From NCBI GenBank assembly GCA_018668595.1, contig JABJCP010000001.1, forward strand, positions 1 through 64,000: DNA of 64,000 bases, written 5' to 3'. The DNA is from Candidatus Woesearchaeota archaeon. GTDB taxonomy: Archaea; Nanobdellota; Nanobdellia; Woesearchaeales; UBA11576. Positions within the stretch are counted from its first letter, which is position 1, and each line of letters begins with the position of its first letter. A program made the position numbers and the translations under genes. The notes beneath the pieces were generated by a model. It was not told where the DNA came from and searched no databases. It saw only the letters and a list, made by a program, of their open reading frames with translations. Shown here piece by piece: positions 18,343-26,446 of this stretch.

Positions 18343-18654
18343 ATGCCAAGACCAAGAAGATTAAGAAATGTGTGCTTCAATCCTGAAGCCACATATTTCA
18401 AACCAGCAGGAGTAAGAAAAAAAGAACTCGATCAAGTAGTTATAACAATAGATGAATTAGAAGCTGTAAGATTGAAAGACTACGAAGATATTGATCAAAA
18501 TCAAGCAGCTGAAAAAATGAATATTTCTCAACCAACATTTCACCGTCTGGTAAAGGATGCCCGAAAAAAAATTGCAGACGCAATAATAAATGGAAAAGCA
18601 ATAAAAATTCGAGGGGGAGATTACAAAATTACAAACAAAAACAACAAAACATAA
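18343..18654 (+). CDS. DUF134 family HTH protein
   Basis: 103 aa, full family length. It has the DUF134 hallmarks: MPRPRRLRNV, then the FKPAGV segment, LDELEAVRLKDYE-like sequence (here TIDELEAVRLKDYEDI) and a sigma-70-region-4-like helix-turn-helix (NQAAEKMNISQPTFHRLV, residues ~52-69). It ends in IKIRGG. It is co-directional with the DUF5320-like gene and probably co-transcribed from the palindrome-bearing promoter. An autoregulatory DNA-binding role is inferred; the family's real target is not established to my knowledge. Confidence 0.88.
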   Translation: MPRPRRLRNVCFNPEATYFKPAGVRKKELDQVVITIDELEAVRLKDYEDIDQNQAAEKMNISQPTFHRLVKDARKKIADAIINGKAIKIRGGDYKITNKNNKT

Positions 18655-18713
18655 AAACCTAAACAAATTTACAACAGAAATTACAAAAAATTAAAAGAAT
18701 AAAGAGGGATATC

Positions 18714-19139
18714 ATGAAAAAATTAATTACAACAACCTTACTCATTTTATTAGTTCTATTAACATCCTGTTCAAACAACAAACTTAATCCAAATCCTACT
18801 GACGTAGACAGCATAATAATTGATTCTCAAGGAACATTCACACAAGAACAATGTACAGAACGAAATTTACAAGATAAAGTAATTATGATAAAATCAAAAT
18901 ATTGCGGACACTGCGTTGAAACATTACCTGATTTCAAAAAAGCAGCAAGTTTTCACAACCTAGATCCTATGATTATTGAAACAACCAAAGATGAAGATCT
19001 CGAAATATTAAAATCATACAATATTGATTTTGTTTACACTCCAACATTCATAGTAGGTTGTGATTATTTCATCGGCGCAAAATCATTTCAAGGTTATGAT
19101 CGAATTTTTGAAGATTTTAAAGAAAGTCAAACAAATTAG
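18714..19139 (+). CDS. Thioredoxin-fold lipoprotein
   Basis: 141 aa. The N-terminus is a lipoprotein-type signal: KK, a hydrophobic stretch, then LLTSC at residues ~15-19. A mature domain carries KSKYCGHCVETL, a CxxC motif (C-G-H-C) at about residues 62-65, and a cis-Pro-like TPTF near residue 115, both typical of the thioredoxin fold. It probably acts outside the membrane as a thiol-disulfide exchanger. A GAGGGAT ribosome site precedes the ATG. The DUF134 neighbour gives no functional link that I can defend. Confidence 0.82.
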   Translation: MKKLITTTLLILLVLLTSCSNNKLNPNPTDVDSIIIDSQGTFTQEQCTERNLQDKVIMIKSKYCGHCVETLPDFKKAASFHNLDPMIIETTKDEDLEILKSYNIDFVYTPTFIVGCDYFIGAKSFQGYDRIFEDFKESQTN

Positions 19140-19140
19140 T

Positions 19141-19175
19141 TGAAATTTTTTCCTTTTTTCTATAATTTTTTCGAC
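19141..19175 (+). terminator. T-rich transcription terminator candidate
   Basis: Three runs of T (about 19146-19151, 19154-19159, 19166-19171) directly follow the lipoprotein stop codon. Archaeal termination typically uses such oligo-T tracts. There is no strong hairpin. Confidence 0.5.
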
Positions 19176-19294
19176 ATAGTTAAAAACAAATTAAAAATCC
19201 ATACAACTAAACCAAAAATCTCTCCAAGTTTTCTAAAAATCCTTCTGAAATATCCACTGAAAGTTTATAAACCTGAAAATTCATAAAAAAGATC

Positions 19295-20272
19295 ATGAAA
19301 AGTTCAAAAAACAAACTAACTCAAAACAAACAAAAATACAACGATTTAATATCAAACATAAAATCAATTCTTGACAAAAGTTTATTCAGAGCGCACAAAG
19401 CAGTCGACAACATTAAAGTTCAAACATATTGGCAAATTGGTGAACGGATCATAAGAGAAGAATTAAAATCAAAGTTTAGAGCAGATTATGGAAAAGAATT
19501 ATTTAAGAACTTATCCTCTGATTTAAAGATATCAGAAAGAAATCTTTATAACATAGTAGACTTTTTTAAAACATATCCAATTTTGCAGACAGTGTCTGCA
19601 GAATTAAGCTGGAGTCACTATGTTGAGCTTCTAAAACTAAAATATTCAAATGAAAGAAGATTTTATGAAATAAAAACAATAGAACAATCACTAAGTGTAA
19701 GACAACTAAAACAAAAAATAAAAAATAAAGAACACATGAATAAAACCAAATACAAAAACTCGCCTTTAAAAAGAATTATTTCACTTCCAAAACCTCAAGA
19801 TATTTTCAAAGATTCATACGACTTAACATTTCTAAACTTAAATAAAAATCATTCAGAAAAAGAATTAGAAGATTCAATAATAAATAGCATTCAAAAAACT
19901 CTTTTAGAATTTGGAAATGGTTTTGCATTTATGTCCCGTCAACAAAAAATTCTTATTGGAGGTAATTGGTACAAAGTTGATTTAGTTTTTTATCACAGAT
20001 TCTTAAAATGCAATATTTTAGTTGAATTAAAAACTGAAAAGTTCAAAAGAGATCATGTTGCGCAAATGAACCAATACTTAACTTATTTTAGAGAAGAAGA
20101 TCAATTTGAAGATGAGCGCGATCCCATAGGATTAATTATTTGCAAAGAAAAAAACAATGAAGAAGTTCATTATGCATTAGGAAAGTTAAGAAAAGATATA
20201 TTTGTTGCAGAATACAAAACATATTTACCTAGCGAAACTCAACTTAAAAGAAAAATTAAGAATCTCCCCTAA
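19295..20272 (+). CDS. DUF1016 / YhcG-type PD-(D/E)XK nuclease
   Basis: 325 aa. The DUF1016 N-terminal domain spans about residues 15-150 (TYWQIGERIIREE, YGKELFKNLSSDL, LSWSHYVELLKL). The C-terminal nuclease domain (~170-310) shows KVDLVFYH and VELKTEKF, giving the D...ExK catalytic set, and the following MNQYLTYF helix. Such proteins occur in defence and mobile contexts and are thought to act on DNA. GTTTATAAAC at about 19263-19272 lies some 25 bp before the ATG, suggesting its own leaderless transcript. Family call firm; biological target unknown. Confidence 0.9.
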   Translation: MKSSKNKLTQNKQKYNDLISNIKSILDKSLFRAHKAVDNIKVQTYWQIGERIIREELKSKFRADYGKELFKNLSSDLKISERNLYNIVDFFKTYPILQTVSAELSWSHYVELLKLKYSNERRFYEIKTIEQSLSVRQLKQKIKNKEHMNKTKYKNSPLKRIISLPKPQDIFKDSYDLTFLNLNKNHSEKELEDSIINSIQKTLLEFGNGFAFMSRQQKILIGGNWYKVDLVFYHRFLKCNILVELKTEKFKRDHVAQMNQYLTYFREEDQFEDERDPIGLIICKEKNNEEVHYALGKLRKDIFVAEYKTYLPSETQLKRKIKNLP

Positions 20273-20316
20273 AATCACCCAAAATAATATAAACAATTAA
20301 ATCAACCATACTTAAT

Positions 20317-21018
20317 ATGAGTCAAAAAAAGAGGTTTTCAAAAACAGTTACATTTGCAATGTTATTTATTCTAATCATATTTATTATGGGCTGTAGTAAA
20401 ACAGTAGATGAAAAAACTGCAGAACCAGACTCACAAGAAGAATCAACTTGGACTAAGGAAGATCTTACAAAGTTAAAAAATCAACCAACTCAAGAACCTC
20501 AACCCGAAATTTGCAACAATATAGACGACGATCTTGATGAAGAAATTGATGAAGATATAACTCAAGAATGCGGTTCATCAACAATAGGAATTTGTAAAAA
20601 AGGGATTGAATATTGTGAAAAAGGATTTTGGAGTAACTGCGAAAATAATATCGAACCAACTAATGAAATTTGTGGAAATAATCTCGACGATGATTGCGAC
20701 GGAGAAACTGACGAGGATTGTTTATGCATTACATTTTTCCACAATAACTACACCCCCTCAGGTTTATTTGAAAAAGATTTTTTAAAGAAATTAAAAAACA
20801 ATAAGTTCCCTAACTTAGAAATCAAAGAATATATTGTTACACAAAATGAAAATCAAGATGTGCTAACAGCACACAAACAAAAACATAATGTAAACTTTGA
20901 ATTGCTACCTTTAACATTCATAGGCGACAACCACATAAGAGGTTATGCGACAGAACAAACCACAGGTAAAGAAATTCTAGATTTATTACTTGCTTGCACA
21001 GATTGTAATTGTGATTAA
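20317..21018 (+). CDS. Lipoprotein with MopE-like metal-binding repeats and a C-terminal thioredoxin-like domain
   Basis: 233 aa. The signal segment ends in IIFIMGC (lipobox Cys near residue 26). Two acidic repeats (EICNNIDDDLDEEIDE at ~62 and EICGNNLDDDCDGETDEDC at ~114) match the putative calcium/metal-binding motif EICxxxDxDCDGxxDE found in MopE-like proteins. The first repeat has lost its internal Cys. The last 100 residues (LCITFFHNN..., LLPLTFIGD with a cis-Pro-like LPLTF) look like a glutaredoxin/thioredoxin fold without a CxxC. It is probably cell-surface anchored; role unknown. Confidence 0.8.
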   Translation: MSQKKRFSKTVTFAMLFILIIFIMGCSKTVDEKTAEPDSQEESTWTKEDLTKLKNQPTQEPQPEICNNIDDDLDEEIDEDITQECGSSTIGICKKGIEYCEKGFWSNCENNIEPTNEICGNNLDDDCDGETDEDCLCITFFHNNYTPSGLFEKDFLKKLKNNKFPNLEIKEYIVTQNENQDVLTAHKQKHNVNFELLPLTFIGDNHIRGYATEQTTGKEILDLLLACTDCNCD

Positions 21019-21056
21019 CACACTAAAAAAATAAAAAAGAAGATAAAAAAATAATT

Positions 21057-22646
21057 CTAAAGCATAATCTCATGAGCATTTCCAGTTACACTCAACTCAG
21101 GAACTATTACTTTTCCTTTGTATGGCTCTTTATGTTTCAAACGATTATCTCGCTTAGTTAATTTTTCAATAAACATTTCTGGATGTTGTGTATGAGTTGG
21201 AATTACAATTCCAGGATTAATTTCTTTAATCGCATTCACAAGTTCTCGACCATATGCATGTCCTGATGCGTGTGCGTGAAGCATTTGATCAGATCCAAAG
21301 AATTTCCTCACCCAATTTTCAAGTTTATCAAAATCTGCTTCCATTTCTTGATCAAAAGGTTCTGTTTTTGAATAAACATATAAACTTCCTTCTACTGGTT
21401 GAAAATCAATTAAGTTTTGTACTGAAAAATTATCTGAAAATACAATATATTTATCTTGTCTATTTCTTATTTGATGAGCATCTCGCACATATTCTTGTTT
21501 TACTAGTGCAGGTTTTTTATCAGTTCCATGATTTGATGCAATAAATTGTCTTTCCCATTTTGAATAATCTTTTACAACTTTTTCAAGTGGCTCTCCTCGT
21601 AAAACAGATCCATCTTTTTTTTGTTTTGCAAATACAACAATATCAGCATCAAACAAATCTCTTAAAAATTCATCTCCTGCATTTGGATTTATTGCAATAC
21701 TTACATCTGAACATCCTGCTTCGTATAAACATTTTAATTCATATGCTTGGTGCATATCAATTGCTAATTTTCTTCCTGTTTCTTTTGCAACTCTTAAAAA
21801 AGTGTCAAGTCTTGCAGTATCTCTTTTTGGAAAGTTTGCTGCAATTAATCCTTTTGTTTTTTTCGCAGCATTTAAAATTTTTCTATAAACTTTTGCTTCA
21901 CTCATATCAGGAGTTTCATCAATATTAGTTCCTTCTGTAATTAAAGCAATAAGATTAGCTTTACTAAAAACTTTGACCATATTTCTTGTTAATTTTTTAT
22001 GTGATCCATGAAATCTAAAATCTCCTGTATAACCTACATTTCCTTTGGGTGTTTCAATAATAAATCCTGCAGCTCCAGGTAATGAATGATCAACAGGAAC
22101 TCCGCGAAATACTAAATCGCCAACACTAAGAGGACCATCTTCTATAAAATGAAACTGTCTGTCTATAACTTGTCTTTTTGAAGGCGTTACATAATATTCT
22201 TTGAATGTTATAAAATCTTTATCAGATCCTGCTCCTGCTTCTTGTAGTGTTCTCATTATTGCATAAGTTGGTTTACTACAAAGAATGGGAATATCATAAT
22301 GCATGTGTGATAAAAATCCCATATGATCTAAGTGAGCGTGACTAATGCAAGTTAAAGCATAATCTATATTGTGTTCTGGATTATGTCCTGATTTCTTTAC
22401 ATAATCTGGACGATAAAGTCCTTTTAATTTAGGTAACAATCCTAATTTTATAAGATCTGTAATTCCATTTGCTTTTCTTGGTCTTACAAATTCAGAATAA
22501 TATGCAAAAAATGAATTAAAATCTAGTCCAAAATCTAACCATGATTTTACTTCTTTTTTTCTTCCTACTTTACATTTTAGTAAATGCTTACTTCCACCAA
22601 TTACCCCTACTGCTCCATAAAGTTCCAATGATAATTTACATGCCAT
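21057..22646 (-). CDS. RNase J family metallo-beta-lactamase ribonuclease
   Basis: 529 aa. The metallo-beta-lactamase core has SHAHLDHMG (HxHxDH, ~residue 108), VDHSLPGA, TGDFRFHG, and a beta-CASP part with TEGTN. The C-terminal HASGHAYGRELVNAI and IPTHTQHPE motifs complete the metal and RNA sites. This is the layout of RNase J, a processive RNA 5'-exonuclease and endonuclease acting in the cytoplasm. The ATG follows a GAGGAT ribosome site. The length is somewhat above typical archaeal versions because of inserts between the core motifs. Confidence 0.85.
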   Translation of the reverse strand: MACKLSLELYGAVGVIGGSKHLLKCKVGRKKEVKSWLDFGLDFNSFFAYYSEFVRPRKANGITDLIKLGLLPKLKGLYRPDYVKKSGHNPEHNIDYALTCISHAHLDHMGFLSHMHYDIPILCSKPTYAIMRTLQEAGAGSDKDFITFKEYYVTPSKRQVIDRQFHFIEDGPLSVGDLVFRGVPVDHSLPGAAGFIIETPKGNVGYTGDFRFHGSHKKLTRNMVKVFSKANLIALITEGTNIDETPDMSEAKVYRKILNAAKKTKGLIAANFPKRDTARLDTFLRVAKETGRKLAIDMHQAYELKCLYEAGCSDVSIAINPNAGDEFLRDLFDADIVVFAKQKKDGSVLRGEPLEKVVKDYSKWERQFIASNHGTDKKPALVKQEYVRDAHQIRNRQDKYIVFSDNFSVQNLIDFQPVEGSLYVYSKTEPFDQEMEADFDKLENWVRKFFGSDQMLHAHASGHAYGRELVNAIKEINPGIVIPTHTQHPEMFIEKLTKRDNRLKHKEPYKGKVIVPELSVTGNAHEIML

Positions 22647-22697
22647 TTTTTTATCCTCTATAATTTTTAATTAAATTATTAATCAATATTAATTTAG

Positions 22698-24266
22698 TCA
22701 TCTTTTTTTAGTATCTAAATTAAATGCTCGCCTAATATATCCTAATGTAGATTTAACTACGCCCAGATCAGTTCCATCTATACTTACCCTAACATATCCA
22801 TCTCCAGTTTTACCACTACAAATTCCTGCAAAATCATTAAAATTATTCCCTACTTTTATTTTAACATTAAATGCATCTCCTCCTGTTATTCGAAGATTAC
22901 AAAAAACAGTATTTGATCTTGCACCATAACCATATTTATTTGTAGACAAACTTATTTCATCAGAAATATCTCTTAGTTCTCCCACAAGATATCTTAATGC
23001 ATTTTGTGAAGATTCAGAATTGAGTCTTGATACATATTCTTCTAGTCCATATGCAGGCATTGCACCAACATAAGTTTCTAAATCTGATTTTGTAACTTCT
23101 CTATCAAACAAAACCACTTGTTCTTCAGGAGATTCATACATATCTGCCCTTACAAGTCGAGATCTTATACCTGAACAATTTAAGTCAGATAAATGTTTTT
23201 GTCTTTGAGTAAATTGCTCGCCAACAACTATTAAATCAATATCATAACCCCAGTTAACAGTTCTATTTGAATTTTTTCGAACAAAATCTTGTACAACTGG
23301 ATGATTACTTGCTGCCCAAGAAGCTTTTAGTAATGAATTAGAAACATTAGAATCTCCAAATACATAATCTATTAAAACCAATCTTCCGTCTGGATTTATA
23401 CACACTGTATCAATATTTTCAACACTACCCATTCCAATCGACATATCTGAACCAACATAATCTGCTCCAAATAATAAATTAGATTTTTGTTCTACAATTT
23501 CTCTAATTTGATCAACATCACAAACCATTTGTTGTAAAGATACAGCACGCCCATTGGAAATTTTAACAAATTTTGATTCTCTTGGTTGTTCCATGTGAGA
23601 ATATAAATGTTTAATCACACGTTCAATAAACTCTTTTGCTCGACCAGGTCTTTTCAATAAATATGCATCAAATCCTCCTGATTCTCTTACCAATAAGTCA
23701 TCCAAGTCAATATCAGGAAATGGAATTTTAACATCTTTAAAATCATTAGGAGTTACAACATCTCCAATATAAAAAAATCCTTCATTATCTCTGTTTCCAA
23801 ACAAATCATATTCTTTTAATTTAACAATTTGCTGATGATTTACAGCTTCAATTATTGATTTATCAAAAGTATGAAAATTTTTTGCAACTAAACAAATCAT
23901 AGGAATTAAATCAGGATCTAAATTTTTTCCACTTTCGTGTCGAACATATTCTTTAAATTCTTGAAAATTATTTCTTGCAGAAACTACATAGTGAAGTCCT
24001 TGATTAACAATATGTTTTGCAAACTCGTCATGTCTGCCATCATCTTCTTTGTATTCAAATAGTGTTAATCGTCCATCTTTAATACCAACAGAGTCAAGTC
24101 TTCCAAGCTTACCCAATCTTTTTTCACTACCTACAAAATCAATTCCCAAAAGAACATCCATATTTTGTTCAATAAATGATTGCAGTCCTTTTTCTCCTGC
24201 ATTAAATTTTTTTGATTGAACAACATTCCAACCACGATTAGCATTTCTAAGTAATGTGCGATTCAT
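22698..24266 (-). CDS. Two-lobed PD-(D/E)XK-like protein with C-terminal DUF5655
   Basis: About 522 aa. The start is the ATG at 24266, nine bases after GAGG; the GTG at 24281 falls within the ribosome site. Two related lobes are visible. Residues ~25-110 have GRLDSVGI then LTLFEYK (an intact D...ExK nuclease set). Residues ~240-340 have ENIDTVCI then LVLIDYV, where ExK is replaced. The C-terminal ~100 residues (LRDISDEISLST, KIKVGNNF, YVRVSIDG) fit DUF5655, often fused to nucleases. It is probably a DNA-acting protein. No restriction partner lies nearby. Confidence 0.75.
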   Translation of the reverse strand: MNRTLLRNANRGWNVVQSKKFNAGEKGLQSFIEQNMDVLLGIDFVGSEKRLGKLGRLDSVGIKDGRLTLFEYKEDDGRHDEFAKHIVNQGLHYVVSARNNFQEFKEYVRHESGKNLDPDLIPMICLVAKNFHTFDKSIIEAVNHQQIVKLKEYDLFGNRDNEGFFYIGDVVTPNDFKDVKIPFPDIDLDDLLVRESGGFDAYLLKRPGRAKEFIERVIKHLYSHMEQPRESKFVKISNGRAVSLQQMVCDVDQIREIVEQKSNLLFGADYVGSDMSIGMGSVENIDTVCINPDGRLVLIDYVFGDSNVSNSLLKASWAASNHPVVQDFVRKNSNRTVNWGYDIDLIVVGEQFTQRQKHLSDLNCSGIRSRLVRADMYESPEEQVVLFDREVTKSDLETYVGAMPAYGLEEYVSRLNSESSQNALRYLVGELRDISDEISLSTNKYGYGARSNTVFCNLRITGGDAFNVKIKVGNNFNDFAGICSGKTGDGYVRVSIDGTDLGVVKSTLGYIRRAFNLDTKKR

Positions 24267-24345
24267 AAATTTCAACCTCACTAATAATTTGATTTTATAA
24301 ATTCAATAAAAATGATATATTATACTAATAACAAATGAACTCCTA

Positions 24346-24361
24346 TTTATAAATCTTTCTA
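24346..24361 (-). promoter_or_regulatory. Archaeal promoter (BRE-TATA) for the DUF5655 protein
   Basis: Read on the minus strand this is TAGAAAG followed by ATTTATAAA, the BRE-TATA arrangement seen repeatedly in this window (for example at 26229-26246, 50480-50492 and 60758-60772). It predicts a start about 40 bp before the ATG at 24266. Confidence 0.6.
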
Positions 24362-24435
24362 TTATTTACTACGCATCAATGGTTACAAATAAGCAAAACA
24401 AAACAAAATAAAGCAAACATAATTAAACAGAATTC

Positions 24436-24912
24436 TTATTTAAAACTTCCAACATACTCCTCAAGATCGACACCATTTATAGATGGTTTTTCTTCAGTCA
24501 CATTCAATTCACAACCTTTAACAGATCCTCTTGTTTTTTGAGATACTGAACCAGTTCGATTTAATTTAACAACAACTTCACCCATTCCTCCCACACCTTC
24601 AATGTTAAGTGGAACAACCTTCCCTCTATAATTCAAAAAAGGTCCTTTCCAATTTTTATACTCTGCGCCAAAATGTTTTTCTAATACATTTTCATCAGAA
24701 CTATAAATTTTTGATTTTCTACCTGCGTGTCGCATAAGTTTAACTCCACCATAAAGTAAAAGTCCACTTACAGCACCAAATACATAAACAAGCGGTTGAC
24801 TAGGATCTTGAAAAAAGCCATTACATCCTGTAAATCCACCCACGAGCCCTGCTGAAAAACTAAATTCGCCAACAGTTCGTTCAAGTCCATTTAATATTTT
24901 ATGTGATTCCAT
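24436..24912 (-). CDS. Small membrane protein A (158 aa), paralog of the protein at 25443-25955
   Basis: The start is the ATG at 24912 (MESHKIL), chosen because it aligns with MESYNSG of its paralog. It has two predicted membrane segments (about residues 20-35 and 45-60), then a soluble domain with NWKGPFLNYRGKVVPLNIEG and a C-terminal GVDLEEYVGSF. The paralog has WEGPWLQYNGARFPLDFPN and GANLEDYVSQF at the same places, so the two are duplicates. Family not recognised. Confidence 0.8.
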   Translation of the reverse strand: MESHKILNGLERTVGEFSFSAGLVGGFTGCNGFFQDPSQPLVYVFGAVSGLLLYGGVKLMRHAGRKSKIYSSDENVLEKHFGAEYKNWKGPFLNYRGKVVPLNIEGVGGMGEVVVKLNRTGSVSQKTRGSVKGCELNVTEEKPSINGVDLEEYVGSFK

Positions 24913-24945
24913 TTTTTTAGAATAATAAATCATAAATCAGAATAA

Positions 24946-25383
24946 TTAATACACACTCCAGCCTTTATCGTCGCTGAGTGATTCTCCAAGTTGAATCACA
25001 TCATACAAATCATTTTTACAAGAACTTGCAGCCACTCCAACTCCCCAACCCATAGCTGTAGCAACATAACCTGTAATAGCTCCCGCAACTGTTGGAAGAG
25101 AAGCAAGACCATCTCCAACTAAGTGTCTCGATATTTCATAAGACATCGGATCCACAGACATATAACCCATTGCAACGACAAGTCCAGTAAGAGCTCCAAA
25201 AAAAGCCATAGACCTTCCCGCAATTCCAACCAAATTAGATGCTTCCACACCCATGTACAATACAGCATCCTCAACAGGTACTTTTATACGTTCTACAGAA
25301 GCAGGGAAACCAGCATAAAATAAAGTGAATTCTTCTGTAGGCGTCCATTTCATATTCTTAACATACTCAACTAATTTTGACAT
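24946..25383 (-). CDS. Small membrane protein B (145 aa)
   Basis: It begins MSKLVEYVKNMKW and has two to three hydrophobic, Gly/Ala-rich helices (about residues 50-80 and 95-122: MAFFGALTGLVVAMGY, AGAITGYVATAMGWGVG). The C-terminus is soluble and ends in DDKGWSVY. It lies between the two paralogous membrane proteins and is transcribed with them. It does not share their C-terminal domain. A preceding GAGGTAAA acts as ribosome site. Family not recognised. Confidence 0.78.
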   Translation of the reverse strand: MSKLVEYVKNMKWTPTEEFTLFYAGFPASVERIKVPVEDAVLYMGVEASNLVGIAGRSMAFFGALTGLVVAMGYMSVDPMSYEISRHLVGDGLASLPTVAGAITGYVATAMGWGVGVAASSCKNDLYDVIQLGESLSDDKGWSVY

Positions 25384-25442
25384 TTTTATTTACCTCATTA
25401 AAATCATTATTTTTGATAGTGTTATTATCATTATTATTAATT

Positions 25443-25955
25443 TTATTCTTTAAATTGTGAAACATAATCTTCTAAATTTGCCCCATTCATGAATGCTTGA
25501 CCATCTTTTGTAACAATACTACCACCAATAGACAAACTACCACCCATAGAAATATTATCAGTTCCATTTCGAACATCAATAGTTAAAGTTCCAGTTCCTT
25601 CAGCATTAGGAAAATCCAATGGAAAACGTGCCCCATTATATTGTAACCAAGGTCCTTCCCACTCAAAATATTTTTGTTGAATTGGACTAAGTTGAGATTT
25701 TTCTTTTTCGCGTTCTGCCAAATAGTCTTTGTGTTGTCTACTCTCTTTAGCAAACTTACAAAAACCTAAAACGCCCATAATTGCAAAAGCAAGACCCATT
25801 CCTGCAGGAGCTAACTGATTATAAAAATCATTAGACAAAAAATCAGAATTATATGCCTGATTTCCTCCAATAACCATCATCGTAGATCCAATACCTACAA
25901 GACCTGCGGCTAAAACTTTACGAACTAAATTTTTTCCTGAATTATAAGATTCCAT
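25443..25955 (-). CDS. Small membrane protein C (170 aa), paralog of the protein at 24436-24912
   Basis: It has two membrane helices near residues 12-30 and 48-65 (VLAAGLVGIGSTMMVIGG, GMGLAFAIMGVLGF), a charged linker, then the EWEGPWLQYNGARFPLDFP motif and a Gly/Ser-rich beta-like segment (ISMGGSLSIGGSIV). It ends in GANLEDYVSQFKE. The relation to the 158-aa neighbour is clear by eye. It is first of the membrane genes after the 41-aa gene. Role unknown; a small secreted or membrane-anchored module is possible. Confidence 0.8.
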   Translation of the reverse strand: MESYNSGKNLVRKVLAAGLVGIGSTMMVIGGNQAYNSDFLSNDFYNQLAPAGMGLAFAIMGVLGFCKFAKESRQHKDYLAEREKEKSQLSPIQQKYFEWEGPWLQYNGARFPLDFPNAEGTGTLTIDVRNGTDNISMGGSLSIGGSIVTKDGQAFMNGANLEDYVSQFKE

Positions 25956-26040
25956 ATTCTAAACTCCTAATTAAATCAATAATTATTATTAATTTTATTT
26001 ATCAAATTTAATTACTTAAACTAAAAAATTTCAAAAAACC

Positions 26041-26166
26041 TTAAGCTAATTTTCTCATAATCCCGTCGATTGCTTCTTGTGCAGGATTCTTTGCTTCTAG
26101 TTCTTTTTCGGTTAATACTCCATATTTCATTAAGTCTTCATATGATTTTGGGGTTATTACTTTCAT
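26041..26166 (-). CDS. Small 41-residue protein leading the membrane-protein cluster
   Basis: The reading frame from ATG 26166 to TAA 26041 encodes a charged 41-aa peptide starting MKVITPKSYEDLMKYG and ending in GIMRKLA. A strong GAGGTGA ribosome site lies about 7 bases ahead of the ATG. On the same strand TAGAAAG-CTTTATATATG (26229-26246) gives a good promoter. The peptide has no hydrophobic helix. It is too short to assign; its position makes it the first gene of the small-membrane-protein cluster. Confidence 0.7.
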   Translation of the reverse strand: MKVITPKSYEDLMKYGVLTEKELEAKNPAQEAIDGIMRKLA

Positions 26167-26228
26167 TTTTTAGTTCACCTCTTATTAATAGTTAATTTTC
26201 AAGATAATATAAAGACTGATTTCGAGCT

Positions 26229-26246
26229 CATATATAAAGCTTTCTA
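26229..26246 (-). promoter_or_regulatory. Promoter of the 41-aa gene and membrane-protein cluster
   Basis: On the minus strand AGAAAGC is followed by TTTATATATG, matching the local BRE-TATA consensus, about 63 bp before the small gene's ATG. Confidence 0.6.
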
Positions 26247-26340
26247 TTTTTTCACAACCTAATAGTAGTAAATAACTTAAAAAATCAAGGAAAACGCTCA
26301 AAACAGAACCTAAAAAAACAACAAATAACCAAAAACCCAT

Positions 26341-26392
26341 TTAGTACATACTAAACTATCAAAATATTTATATACTTATTAGTGTATACTAT
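26341..26392 (+). promoter_or_regulatory. Paired inverted-repeat operators flanking the TATA box of the HemN-like gene
   Basis: TTAGTACATACTAA (26341-26354) and TTAGTGTATACTAT (26379-26392) match at 11 of 14 positions. Both are palindromic with TTAGT/ACTAA arms. The TATA box ATATTTATATAC (about 26364-26375) lies between them. A repressor binding both would block the promoter. The regulator is not identifiable here. Confidence 0.6.
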
Positions 26393-26446
26393 ACAATAAG
26401 AGATGAAGAATATCCAATAAGTTATATAAAACTGCGGAGAGAAACA

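Noticed and set aside
21254-21928. Plus-strand open frames opposite the RNase J gene
   Set aside because: Leu/Ile-biased antisense shadows of a well-supported gene, without ribosome site or motif.
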